This document shows, in pieces, positions 21,963 to 31,853 of a stretch of 64,000 nt of DNA. Numbering within the stretch: the first letter of the stretch is position 1; each line of letters starts with the position of its first letter. Where the stretch lies: assembly GCA_013368315.1 (NCBI GenBank), contig JAACJM010000021.1, forward strand, positions 558,001 to 622,000, in the 5' to 3' direction. Below the pieces are notes generated by a model. The model made no database searches. It was not told where the DNA came from and worked only from the letters and a program-made list of their open reading frames with translations. The position numbers were made by a program, and so were the translations under genes. The DNA comes from Tetrapyrgos nigripes (Eukaryota > Basidiomycota > Agaricomycetes > Agaricales > Campanellaceae).

Positions 21963-23589
21963 CAGTGGGTCAAAAAATTGTCCACATGTTTCGCATTTTT
22001 GGAAAGATTGCCAATTTAAGCAATACTGAGTAGAGATATTAAAATGTGGTCAGTGATGGGCAGAAAGCCCTTGATAAACGCTACAATATTCTGTCTGTTT
22101 TGTCTTATTTGGCTTAAAACTCATGGAGATATGACTGATTTAAAATGGTATGTCATTTGGACAATTTTTTGACATGCAAGTGAAAATACAGAAAGTGCTA
22201 GCTCAGTACTTGGTATGCCCTCCTTTGGCCTTCAACACAGCCTCAATCCTTCTAGGCATGCTCCTGATCAATTTCTGACAATCTTCTTCTGTGATTTCAT
22301 CCCACTTTTCAGCTGCTCTGTCCCATATTTCCCAAACTCCAGAGGGTGCTGTGTCATATCCATTGAGCTTGTGTTTGAGGGTTGTCCAGAGGTGTTCAAT
22401 GGGGTTCAGGTCAGGAGATTGAGCAGGCCAGCTCATGCAATGGATGTTGTTGTCTTCAAACCACTTGGTGGCCAGTTTTGACTTGTGTTTAGGATCATTG
22501 TCTTGCTGAAAAATGGCCACCTCTGGATCAACACCCAAAATATCCATGCTCTCCAGAAGGTTGTTCTCCAAAATGTCCACATACTGCTCTGCATTCATCC
22601 TGCCCTCCACCTCTGCCATGTTTCCAACTCCTTCCCACCCCATACATCCCCACACCATGATATTTCCTCCTCCAAATTTGACTGTTTCCACCACATTTCT
22701 CTCTCCCAAGGATTCACCCTTCCTCCCCCACACATACTGCTGTCCATCTGACCCATATCGATTGATTTTAGTCTCATCTGACCAAATAACCCTTTTCCAG
22801 TCATCCACAGTCCAGTTTCTGTACTTCTGTGCAAAGTTTAAACGAGCCTTCCTGTGAGCTGCAGTGAGTTTGGGCTTCTTCTTCGTTTTAGATGTGTCCA
22901 CATCATGCCTGAGAAGGGAATTTCGAATGGTTTGGGTGGAGACAGGTTGGTCAAGGAGGGGATTGATGTTTCTGGCCACTTCTGTAGCATTTTCAGCTTT
23001 GCCAGTGTTGATTTGTTGGATAGCAGCACGTTCATCAGTGGTAGACAGCTTTCTAGGACGCCCTGCTTGATGGTTCTCCTTGTCAGGATACATCTCTTTG
23101 GCCAGAGAAGCAATCTTTGACTTGGATACCCCAGTTTTAGCAGAGATTTCCCTGGATGAAGCAGAAGTTTGGAGGAGAGAGAGGATATTGTCTTTCTGGG
23201 TGGATGTGATGGGTCTCATGATTTGATGAGGGCTATAGAACAACTGGATGCCCTTATATATGGTCCAGCTGGCAGCTATGATATCATTATGATGTAGCCA
23301 TTGCATCATTGTACAACTCCACTTATGATGTCATCTATGAGACATCACATAGTTACAATACTGATTTTGAAGTGGCAACTCAAAAAATTGTCCAAATGAC
23401 ATACCATTTTAAATCAATCATATCTCCATGAGTTTTGAGCCAAATAGGACAAATAAAACAGATTATTGTAGCTCTTATCAAGGGCGTTCTGCCCATCACT
23501 GACCACATTTCAATATCTCTACTCAGTATTGCTTAAATTGGCAATCTTTCCAAAAATGCGAAACATGTGGACAATTTTTTGACCCACTG
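21963..23589 (-). mobile_element. Tc1-type transposon with intact-looking transposase
   Basis: It is flanked by TA (21961-21962, 23590-23591). The terminal inverted repeats are about 209 bp each (21963-22171 and 23381-23589), begin CAGTGGGTCAAAAAATTG and match at roughly 95%. Each repeat both starts and ends with the word CAAAAAATTGTCC, the inner one inverted relative to the outer. One transposase gene on the minus strand fills the centre. The intact gene and matching ends suggest recent arrival. Confidence 0.95.
22203..23219 (-). CDS. Tc1/mariner transposase (DD34E)
   Basis: About 338 residues from the Met of MRPITSTQKDNILSLL, the usual size for Tc1 transposases. An upstream Met at 23309 is in frame but adds a non-conserved 30-residue leader. 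N-terminal: two helix-turn-helix units (SSREISAKTGVSKSKIASL; then VARNINPLLDQPVSTQTIRN) with the GRPRKLS linker between them. Catalytic: VIWSDETKINRYG (first Asp), VAIFQQDNDPKHKSK (second Asp) and SPDLNPIEHLW (Glu). The Asp-Glu spacing of 34 fits Tc1. It cuts and pastes the element at TA sites in the nucleus. No stop or frameshift is seen, so it could be active. Confidence 0.95.
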   Translation of the reverse strand: MRPITSTQKDNILSLLQTSASSREISAKTGVSKSKIASLAKEMYPDKENHQAGRPRKLSTTDERAAIQQINTGKAENATEVARNINPLLDQPVSTQTIRNSLLRHDVDTSKTKKKPKLTAAHRKARLNFAQKYRNWTVDDWKRVIWSDETKINRYGSDGQQYVWGRKGESLGERNVVETVKFGGGNIMVWGCMGWEGVGNMAEVEGRMNAEQYVDILENNLLESMDILGVDPEVAIFQQDNDPKHKSKLATKWFEDNNIHCMSWPAQSPDLNPIEHLWTTLKHKLNGYDTAPSGVWEIWDRAAEKWDEITEEDCQKLIRSMPRRIEAVLKAKGGHTKY

Positions 23590-24592
23590 TATGTTGGATA
23601 GCTGTCAGACGGTTCGGGATACGAGGTCTCCACGTCTATATGGACGATTTTTTCAGATGGGATTTAGCTAGTAATATGCTATACTTTCAGGGTTGCCTCC
23701 GTCCCCAACAACAAGTTCTCTTACTCATCATCTGGGAATTCATTTCCGGCCTGTTCGAAGACGACAAACAAGACCACGGGCCCATGCTCAAAATTATCGG
23801 ATTTTGGGTGGACATTAACAAGGGCGTTCTCACACTTTCCCCATCATCCATCAAAGACCTGATAGCCAGAGTCTCCGAATTCTTGTCCATCAAAGACCGC
23901 AAACATCCTCTACGTTCATGGTGGCATCTTTCAGGCCATCTCAATTGGTCTCTGAACGTATTACCATGGGCTAGACCAGCTCTTTCAACATTATACGAAA
24001 AGATGCGTGGTAAATCGATTCCTCAGGCCTCAATTCCTATCAACGCTGCTGTTCAAGAATCTCTCGAATGGTACCTCTCCATTCTTCCTTCAGCTATAGG
24101 GGTGAAGTTCTTTGACGAAGGTATCTGGGGTGATGAAGAAGCTGATATGGTATTCTGGACCAATTCGTCTCTAACGATCGCGCTATCATTCGTATTTGCG
24201 GGTAACGGATTCGTATATGACATCAAACCACCCCCTCCCTCTGTCAAAGTCGATATCTTCTTTCTGGAATTAGTCGCCATTCTATCAGCGATTAATTTTG
24301 CTGTATCTCGACCCTCACCTCCTAAACGGGTTCTAATTTGGTCCGACAGTTTGAATTCCGTAGCAGCCTTCGATTATTTAGGAACATCGGAGCACATTCA
24401 TACATGCGTCATGCTCGCTGTCGCAGGTCTAGTAATTAGATTGGGAATTGACGTGCGTGTACGTCACATTCCAGGTAAAGAGAACGTCTGTGCTGACCTC
24501 CTTTCCCGTCTACTACTTGAGGACTTCCGTCGTCAATTTCCCTCATACCAAATCCACATCTTCGAGCCTCCCCACAACCTTTTACCCAAACG

Positions 24593-25591
24593 ATGGAGAG
24601 AGTCATTTTGATGCGCTTGGGTGGTTTAGCAAAACCACGAGTCCCTTGTCCAATTCAACCCCTTTCCCTTATCGACGAGCGAGTATCATTTCTTCAAGCT
24701 CACGCTATTGAAGAGTCAACGTTGGCTGGGTACAAAACTGGTGCGAGAGACTACGTGACTTTCTGTATCAACCACAATCTTTCCTTGGAGCCCACTATTT
24801 CCACACTCTGTCGTTACATTGCTTATACTTCACAATTCATTGCTTCCGGTCCCGACTATCTCACAGGCACTCATCACTTCCTCAGGGAGATATACCCCGA
24901 ATTCGCCACTAATCGTGCTTCACATGCTGTTCAAGCAACTATCATCGGCTCAAGGAAATTCCGGGCCGATGCTGTACATCGTAAACTTCCACTCAAAACT
25001 TCCCACCTCGATGCCTTCTATAATTTATATCTCGAAAATCCCACATATGACAACCTCCTTTTCATCACCATTCTTTCCTGCATGTTCTACGGGGTTCACA
25101 GAGCTGGTGAACTCATTGCCAAACGACAATGCGATATCCGGAAGACTGTCAAACGCTCATCACTCAAATTCGACGGAAACTGCGTGTCATACAAATTACC
25201 ATATCACAAAGGGGACTGGTTCTATCATGGTTCGGAGATTCTATTGGGGAAGCATGTTTCAGCGAACCCAGTGTTCCTTCTACGCACATATTCAAAGCTC
25301 AGAGACAGCCTGCACAAACACAAGTTTCCTCTTTTTCTCAAAGAGGATGGTTCTCTTCCGACTAGGTCATGGTTTGAAGGAATCTTCTTTAAACTGGTGA
25401 ATAGGGAATATGGAGGTCACTCAGTGCGAGCAGGAGGAGCGACTTATTACGCAAGCCTGGGGCTTTCCGAATCGATAATCCAAGCATTGGGGAGGTGGTC
25501 TTCTGATGCCTGGCACATCTACATTCGGGACCACGCCACTGTACAAGCAGAGATCCAACTATCTACGCTACGCCAGTTCGAAAATACTTGA
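24593..25591 (+). CDS. Ngaro tyrosine recombinase
   Basis: 332 residues from ATG 24593, overlapping the pol end. The N-terminal SAM-like domain is EESTLAGYKTGARDYVTFC. The catalytic residues of the family are visible: Arg in FYGVHRAGELIAKRQCD, His-x-x-Arg in GGHSVRAGGATYY, and the Tyr in RWSSDAWHIYIRDH (nucleophile). It should integrate the circular cDNA of the element by site-specific recombination without target duplication. The frame is complete and shows no lesion, unlike gag and pol. Spacing and order fit Ngaro ORF3. Confidence 0.9.
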   Translation: MERVILMRLGGLAKPRVPCPIQPLSLIDERVSFLQAHAIEESTLAGYKTGARDYVTFCINHNLSLEPTISTLCRYIAYTSQFIASGPDYLTGTHHFLREIYPEFATNRASHAVQATIIGSRKFRADAVHRKLPLKTSHLDAFYNLYLENPTYDNLLFITILSCMFYGVHRAGELIAKRQCDIRKTVKRSSLKFDGNCVSYKLPYHKGDWFYHGSEILLGKHVSANPVFLLRTYSKLRDSLHKHKFPLFLKEDGSLPTRSWFEGIFFKLVNREYGGHSVRAGGATYYASLGLSESIIQALGRWSSDAWHIYIRDHATVQAEIQLSTLRQFENT

Positions 25592-25653
25592 TTCTCATCA
25601 TTCCTCTCATCATCATCATCATCAGCCTTCATATCATCTCTGTCTCATTTTAT

Positions 25654-25760
25654 ACCCTTTCTCGCTCGTCTCTCTCATTCAATTCCATGTTCGTTTGGGG
25701 TGAAATATCCCCAGTTGACCTATACCCCTTGATGTGAATCATATGGAAGATATTGGAGGT
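25654..25760 (+). repeat. Ngaro split repeat B1
   Basis: 107 bp matching 26418-26524 (CATGTTCGTTTGGGGTGAAA core), directly abutting A2. Confidence 0.9.
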
Positions 25761-26230
25761 TGACATAGCGGCTTGCTGCTTTGGAGACCTCCGAATTTGG
25801 AAATATGTGATACTTCCGTCTCCTCCTCCAATCAACAATCAGATTGCAAATTCGATCATTGAGCTGCCGTCCAGACGATTAGGAGCATGTCCAGGAGTGC
25901 TGAAGTTTCAGCAGATGCTCCTGGAACATAAGTACCCTCTGATTCGTCGTTGATGGGTCTAGAACCCATCCTACCTACCTGCCAGCCTGCCTCGAGTCCG
26001 AAATTTTTCAGTACATTATCATTGCCTGCCTGCCTATTCATCGTATTGATGATACCTTCCTCAGAAACATTTGTGAATTATCTTGACAGTACATTCACTG
26101 TCCGTCCTCGCATCTTCACGAATTTTCTGAGGTAACTATTATTCATATTGAAGCATATTCAAGTATCTAACGAGTTACGCTCTATCTGCAGTTCATAGCT
26201 TTATCCGAAGCCGTCTCCACTTTTCTCTGA
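25759..26230 (+). repeat. Ngaro split repeat A2
   Basis: 472 bp matching A1 with only a handful of substitutions. It shares the GT with the B1 end. Confidence 0.9.
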
Positions 26231-26417
26231 CCCACCCATCCCTCCCCCGTCGCGTCATCAGCACATGTGCCTCTATCATATATTATTTCGTCTTTCTACT
26301 TCAACGGGCACAATAGTGACCGTTGTATGCTTTAATGTTTTTATTAATTATGCCTATGTCGACGACTTGTTAATTAACTACTCATGGTCAGTACATAGTA
26401 TGTACTTCTCGATGTAA

Positions 26418-26524
26418 ACCCTTTCTCGCTCATCTCTCTCATTCAATTCCATGTTCGTTTGGGGTGAAATATCCCCGGTTGACCTATACCCCTTGATGTG
26501 AATCATATGGAAGATATTGGAGGT
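26418..26524 (+). repeat. Ngaro split repeat B2 (3' end)
   Basis: Second 107-bp B copy, ending GGAGGT, which is the outer 3' boundary of the element. Confidence 0.9.
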
Positions 26525-27031
26525 CTATTGATTTGCGATCGAGAGCCTTGGGACTGGGCTTTGGATTACAAAGATTTATTCTTTTGTAATCTTCCCGTGG
26601 TCAATTTCCCTTATACGTGGGTTGTTTTCGGTGGTTCTGAGGACTCTAGAATACCGAGAATGCTTGAAATACCGTGTATGTAGCTTTTAAACAATGAAAT
26701 ATAACAGAATGAAGCAGCAGTGTTGTCGGGTCGGGACAGTTGAGCAAAAACTGCATTACCTTCCTGAAAAGGTCCGTGTGAAGATTATGCAATTAATCAA
26801 ATCTATTGAAAAAAGCGAGTCCCAAAAAGCACCTGAGTTATTAACAGACTGCTAAAACATCATTTCTAATGATCATTATTACTGTCTGTCTACGAGAGAC
26901 TAGCCAGTCCCCGACTCCGTTTGAAGCAGCGTCTCGTTTCCCTTTCATTTTCTCTCGTCTACATATCTACCATGATCAATCAAAGATAAACGGAAAGGTG
27001 TGGACACTCTTTTTGTTTCAACTTTGACACC
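26525..27031. other. Non-coding flank of Ngaro
   Basis: No gene or repeat recognised. Confidence 0.4.
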
Positions 27032-27039
27032 CACTCATG

Positions 27040-27836
27040 CAAAGGGGTCTGAAAAAAAAAATTAACAACCAGGGTCAGAAAAAAATTTAGTGCCTCGGTC
27101 GAGGAACCCACCTTACCTTCTATATAAGGTAAGTTCACATGAGTTTACCTGCCAAATATAGTATGTGCACATGACCTCAAGTCTTGTGCTTTGCTGGACA
27201 GTCGGGACCTTACCTGGCTCGTGCTCAGAGATACTGCGTAATTGTCATAAAACATCTGATGAGCATATATTTATGTGTTTAACTTCACAGCTCACCAGAT
27301 TGACACCCGCCAGCATGCTTGCCAGCTCCAAACTAGTCGGTAAAAAAAAAATTTAAGGGCTTCGCCAGGGAACCTACCTACAGTGGCGGCTGTTGAAAAT
27401 TCCTTGTTCACTTTGGGGCAAAAGTTCTCACAGCTGCCCAGATACCCTCTCCTCCTCGTTGACATAGTGTAGATTGCTTTTGGTAGTGCACAGCTGCCTG
27501 TCTTTTGATATAAAAGCAATATAGCAGTATGTATGTGTATGTAGCAGTGGTATAACATGTCTGCTGCTTGCCATACATGTCATTTTGGTTCATTCCAGCC
27601 TACCAGCACAAACCAAGCCAGGATTGGTCCAATATCACATATTGAGTACCTTATATACTCTCTAGCTACTCTTGGTACCTCAAATACAACTATTCAACCC
27701 ATTTTGGTGGTGCCAACGAGGAGGAGAGGGTATTTGGGCAGCCATGAGAACTTTTGCCCAAAAGTGAACAAGGAATTTTCAATGGCCACCACTGTACCTA
27801 GCCCCAGTACGGGATTCTCTGGCCCAGACCCCCTTG
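27040..27836. mobile_element. hAT-type MITE, CAAGGGGGTC family, copy 2 (nested host)
   Basis: The ends are CAAAGGGGTCTG and the inverse of CAAGGGGGTCTG. The flanking 8-mers are CACTCATG (27032-27039) and CACTCGTG (27837-27844), differing at one CpG. Inner signatures GGGTCAGAAAAAAATTT and the CAGTACGGGATT end match copies 1 and 3. It contains the TA-flanked element at 27381-27794. Confidence 0.8.
27381..27794. mobile_element. Tc1/mariner-type MITE, 414 bp, nested
   Basis: Terminal inverted repeats of about 80 bp start CAGTGGCGGCTGTTGAAAAT (left) and the near-exact inverse (right), flanked by TA (27379-27380, 27795-27796). There is no coding capacity. It inserted into the hAT-type MITE and so is younger than it. 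Confidence 0.85.
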
Positions 27837-27967
27837 CACTCGTGTTACATTTTGATATTCTTCATACATGTCAAAAGAACTGGTCAAGGTATTCAAATTT
27901 GTTTCAATACCTTTCATTTGAAAAACAAATCCGCTTTGTTTTTGCATAGCCAGAATTTGTTTTTGGC

Positions 27968-28022
27968 TGCGCCCCCTTGCCAGGACCAGCTAATCAATTG
28001 GTGGGACATGTCCCTCTCCTCC
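27968..28022 (+). repeat. Copy of a dispersed repeat, also at 33691
   Basis: CCCCCTTGCCAGGACCAGCT and the following bases to CCCTCTCCTCC recur at 33691-33750 with few changes. At this copy the repeat is interrupted by the fold-back element that follows. Confidence 0.7.
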
Positions 28023-28301
28023 CACTGGGTGCAAACACTTGTAATTCCTTGGATATACAGAGGAATTACATAAGACTTACACTGGTACACTCAATATGTA
28101 AGTCCATTTGACTTACTGAAGTATTACCAGAGACCAAGAAAAATAGAACAATTATATATGACTATTGTAAGGCATGAAGTCTCACAGTGGTCTTTGGTAA
28201 TACTTCAGTAAGTCAAGTGGACTTACATATTGAGTGTACTAGTGTAAGTCTTGTGTAATTCCTCTGTATATCCAAGGAATTACAAGTGTTTGCACCCAGT
28301 G
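28023..28301. mobile_element. Fold-back MITE starting CACTGGG, 279 bp
   Basis: Nearly the whole element is one inverted repeat: CACTGGGTGCAAACACTTG... to ...CAAGTGTTTGCACCCAGTG, with arms of about 115 bp. The flanking trinucleotide is TCC on both sides (28020-28022, 28302-28304). The related sequence at 33691-33760 has an empty site with a single TCC. CACTG ends plus a 3-bp duplication fit CACTA-type or Harbinger-type; family not decided. Confidence 0.8.
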
Positions 28302-28876
28302 TCCCTTCAGTCTGATGACTGAGGCTGCCAGCTTGTCCTCTACCTGCCCTATGGTCCCGGGAACACTATTAAGTGTGCGCCTCCTGGAAACCAGCATCAG
28401 CAAAAGCTCAGAGACTGTCACAGGCCTGAGAAAGGCTGGAAATGACCAGACATGGTGGTAGGGCTTGCACATGTAGTATACAGGATGTAGGGTACATGTT
28501 TCAGGTCAACGCATGCTGATGGTAGTCTGTACAGGGTGTGCCAGGATGTTGTGTACTGTACAGGACCATCTCAGGATGTAAGAACCCTGGTACAGATACT
28601 CCCCAGGATGTTAGTCTCCTGTTACAGGTGGTGCAGAATGCTGCACCTGTACACGTCACACAGGATGTATTGGAGATATAGCCTGAGGTGCATGTACATG
28701 GCCTTCCAGTCAGGTTACACATGGCCAGTGAAACCCAGTTTGTGTAATACAGAAGAGGCCAAGGCAGATACTCTCAACATAGGAAATCAGTGTAGACATT
28801 GTGTCGATGCGTAGCACTTGCTACTCAGAAATGTTTTCTGTCTTCAGAAATCAGGCAACATTGTACATTAGTACTA

Positions 28877-29831
28877 CAGTCATCTTGGAGTCCTTGACCC
28901 AAATGCAAATACCTAAGTAAATTCGGGCTCTTTTTATCAGAGAAAGTATACCAGCATGTATGATTCGTATTAATACACCTTTCTTCTAATTTTGATGGAG
29001 ATTGGCTGAGAGGCCAAGGTGCTACATGCAAATCAATGTCAAAATTACGTGTCTTTGAGACGCAAAAACATCTCGAAAACATCTCTAATGCGTCTAGATA
29101 CCATTTATGGTTGAGATGTTGGCCCAAACCTTTGTGAAATATTACTATCACAATCACATCTTGAGTCTGGGCTACAATTTGGTAAGACAGACCTTCAGAA
29201 AACGTGGTGAGGCATGGAGCAAAAATGGACGGCCAAGAGCATGACAGATCAGTGCAGTGCAGACTCTTCTTTCCTAAAATGGTCGGACGCCCAAAATCAC
29301 AAAACCAGAAAAACCACAAAGCTTCCACTGAAAATGCAAGCTGCTGTAGAGGCATGGAAAGAGGAGGTCAAGAAGTCAAATCCTTGTTCTCTCCGCTGTT
29401 TTGCAGCAAACATGGATGTCGATAGAAAGACCCTCAAGCATCAATCTGAAGGAGGACGGTCAATTCAGGATTTTAATTCTATGAAACAGACATTGACACC
29501 AGCCAAAGAAGGCCCTGACAACCCTTATGATGGGTACCGGCAATGCAGGAAATGTGCTCGAGGATGAAGAAGTCGACACGGAATTTGTTTGACTAATCAT
29601 GTCACAAATTGGTCACAGTGGGTCAAGGAGCCCAATTTGCAGCTTTTCGTATCTCTTCAAGAATCGGTCAATAGTACTGTATGATACTTCTATTATCTTT
29701 GTATAAAGTACTCTACAATGTTTGTAACATGCCTGGCTAGATGCCAGTATACTCAGTTTTCAATCAAATCAAGAAAATGGAACAAGAATGACGAGTTGAG
29801 ATGTTTTGGGTCAAGGACTCCAAGATGACTG
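28877..29831 (+). mobile_element. Pogo-like Tc1/mariner element, deleted
   Basis: The ends are CAGTCATCTTGGAGTCCTTG and the exact inverse (about 26 bp), flanked by TA (28875-28876, 29832-29833). It contains an N-terminal DNA-binding fragment of a pogo-type transposase but no DDE domain. Confidence 0.85.
29214..29567 (+). pseudogene. Pogo-type transposase N-terminal fragment
   Basis: The 117-codon frame holds MQAAVEAWKEEVKKSNPCSL...CFAANMDVDRKTLKHQSEGG followed by MKQTLTPAKE. This is the helix-turn-helix (psq/CENP-B-like) pattern found at the start of pogo-family transposases, in which a Gly-Gly-(R/K)-S turn and a LTPAEE-like segment follow. The protein stops before any CENP-B second helix pair or catalytic domain, so it cannot transpose alone. 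Confidence 0.6.
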
Positions 29832-31853
29832 TATATGTACCTATGATACAGTATATACTTCCATATTATGACATCCTCATTGGCGACTGATATCAAAAGT
29901 CAATGCCATGAGGACAAACACTAAATGCCAGCAATGATTTGGAAAAGATGTGTCCTTGAAAATACCCTATGTTCTGTCTACATACACATGACTATCTGTG
30001 TATCGTCAGTATGGTTCAATGAGACTATGTTCTGTCCTACCCATCTTCTGCTAGAGATTCCATACTTACTTCAAAGTTCAAATGTAATTCATAGGACAAG
30101 AACCACTCAAATCACTCATCTCTGTCCTCAGGCCAGCTTCTCAGCTTCAGGATCCATCAGGCAAAATTTCTCCAAGAAGTCTTTTGATCAAAATATAAGT
30201 TCCATGAGTTTTCTTCAACGATTTCAATGAGGATTATGAAAGAGGGATAAAATTGGCCATCCTGGGCCTGCAAGGTTGCGCATGTGATGTATGGCATCCA
30301 TATAAGAAGTGTCAGATTAGATGTTGAGTATGCTGAGTTCTTGATTGGTTTGATCGAGTTGAAGAATGCATAGGGAGGTAAAGCAACATTGATGACGTAG
30401 CTATCAAGTATTTTCAAACTCCGAAAAAAAAACCGTGCCCAAAAGTCAGCAACATGTTGATGTCTTTCTTCAACTCAAACCACCACCATCTCCTTATCTC
30501 CTTTCTCACCTTTGGCCATAGCCTATACTTTCCCTTAACCCTTGTTATCTGGCTCTTCTGCTCTCATTCTTGCAGCGACTCACCAGTTGCCCGCCCTTAC
30601 AAATTTTCAACAGAACTTGAAATTGCCAAAGATGCAGGTGAGCCTTGAGGTGTTGTGGGCTGGCAAGGTGCCATTTGAGTATGGTGTCCAGTATGGAGTA
30701 CACTGACCATATATCATTAACAGCGGCCTTTGAGAAGTTTACACACCCACCACTCTGTCTATTTCATGTAGAGACGCTCGCCTCTGCCTTTTTTGGCTCT
30801 CTACTCTGCTGTTGTCTTCATGTTCGCAGTCTACTGAGCTTGGAGTCCTGTCTTCAATAAGACATGGTGACAGTCGTTCCTGAGGGTTAACTCAAAGTGC
30901 ATATCATATTGTTGCCATATATACCTTTGAAGTCTGACTACTGCTATTACTTCTCTCTCATTTTGGCTTACAGCATCACACTATAATTCCTGGCAATCCC
31001 TAATTCCAAAGTACATCCCGCAGTTTTTGTCACTCTGGTTTTACTAATGTGTCAGTAGGCTTCTGCAATATGAAAGCCTACATATTGTTGTCACTACAAC
31101 CTGTTGTGAGTAATCCCATCTTTAAACACCTTCCCTGTCTGACTGTGCCTTCCAGGTTGTGTTCTCATTTCTCCTTTTACTTCAACGTCGCCATCCATGG
31201 CTAAGTCTCTCATCACTGTTTTGTTTCTTCTCACTGATGCCTATGTTTTGGTTTTTTCATTTTCATAGTGGACTATATGCATCTTCTTGGTAGCTATATA
31301 CACTTCTTTTCATACCCACAGATGTGTATATGCTCTCTGTGCTCTTCCTGTTACCAGGTAGGTCATCATCTCAGGTGAGTTCATTATACCCATGGTCATG
31401 ATTGTACATGTACCATGTGTATAGCACGCTATTCTTCGTCTTGCCTTTGATATATTTCTATACATGTCATGTATTTAGCTCATTCAAATGATACTCATTG
31501 TCTATCTATTTCATTGCCTGATTTTGAGCTGGGCCACAGTAAATGAATCATTATATGGATCTGATATGAACCTGGGCAGACATGTACATCGCAAACATCC
31601 TGTCAGGACCTGTAAACGTGCCACATCCTGCATGACCTGTAAAGGTCTCTACAGCCTGCAACTACCTGGACTGCTCATACATCCTGTAAGCGGCTTATAT
31701 TCTGTATTAATATGTGCATACACTACAGGATGGGAAAGTCCTGAATCAGTAAGTGAGCTATTTACAGGCCTGTAGCAGCAGCCCTACATGCCCAGGCCTG
31801 GGGGCCCAAGCCAGGCCTGAGTCAGTACCTGGGCTTTTGCTGATGAGTGTTCC

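Larger units (their letters stand above)
21125..24611 (+). pseudogene. Ngaro pol: reverse transcriptase-RNase H, split by Tc1
   Basis: The frame runs from about 21125 to 21962 and resumes at 23592 (a combined SLICWIAVRR reading after removal of the insertion), ending at 24611. RT motifs visible are LFKDDIKGAFPTLP (motif A), FGGRSTPRIW (motif B) and VYMDDFF (motif C, with YMDD at about 23636). The RNase H part follows: FWTNSSLT, FFLELVAILSAINFA, LIWSDSLNSVAAF and HIPGKENVCADLLSR. The first RNase H acidic residue appears as Asn in FWTN where FWTD would be expected, a possible lesion. Apart from the insertion there are no stops, so damage is recent. It overlaps the next gene by 19 nt. Confidence 0.85.
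18741..26524 (+). mobile_element. Ngaro-type tyrosine-recombinase retroelement
   Basis: Split direct repeats define the element: A1 18741-19212, B1 25654-25760, A2 25759-26230, B2 26418-26524, in the order A1-genes-B1-A2-B2. A copies are 472 bp and B copies 107 bp, each differing at only a few sites. The dinucleotide GT is shared at the B1/A2 junction and at both outer ends. Coding regions in order are gag-like, RT/RNase H, and tyrosine recombinase. That layout, with no protease, integrase or methyltransferase, is the Ngaro pattern known from fungi and animals. A 187-bp segment (26231-26417) separates A2 from B2. It is now inactive: a gag frameshift, a MITE in gag and a Tc1 element in RT. Confidence 0.9.
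28360..31853. mobile_element. Candidate 3.5-kb DNA element with subterminal arrays
   Basis: Outer inverted words pair up: GGAACACT (28360) with AGTGTTCC (31846), and CATCAGCAAAAGC (28395) with its inverse (31833). Inside the left end CAGGATGT occurs five times (28481-28668). Inside the right end its inverse occurs three times (31595-31686). Arrays of a short word near both ends are typical of transposase-binding regions of large DNA elements. No transposase was recognised, no target duplication was found, and the exact ends are uncertain. Confidence 0.4.

Noticed and set aside
27381..27794. Several short frames containing RRGYLGS and NFCPKVNKEF on both strands
   Set aside because: They are translations of the two arms of the MITE inverted repeat.
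28536..28814. 92-codon plus frame with Cys/Tyr-rich sequence
   Set aside because: Falls in the CAGGATGT array; open by repeat composition, not a gene.
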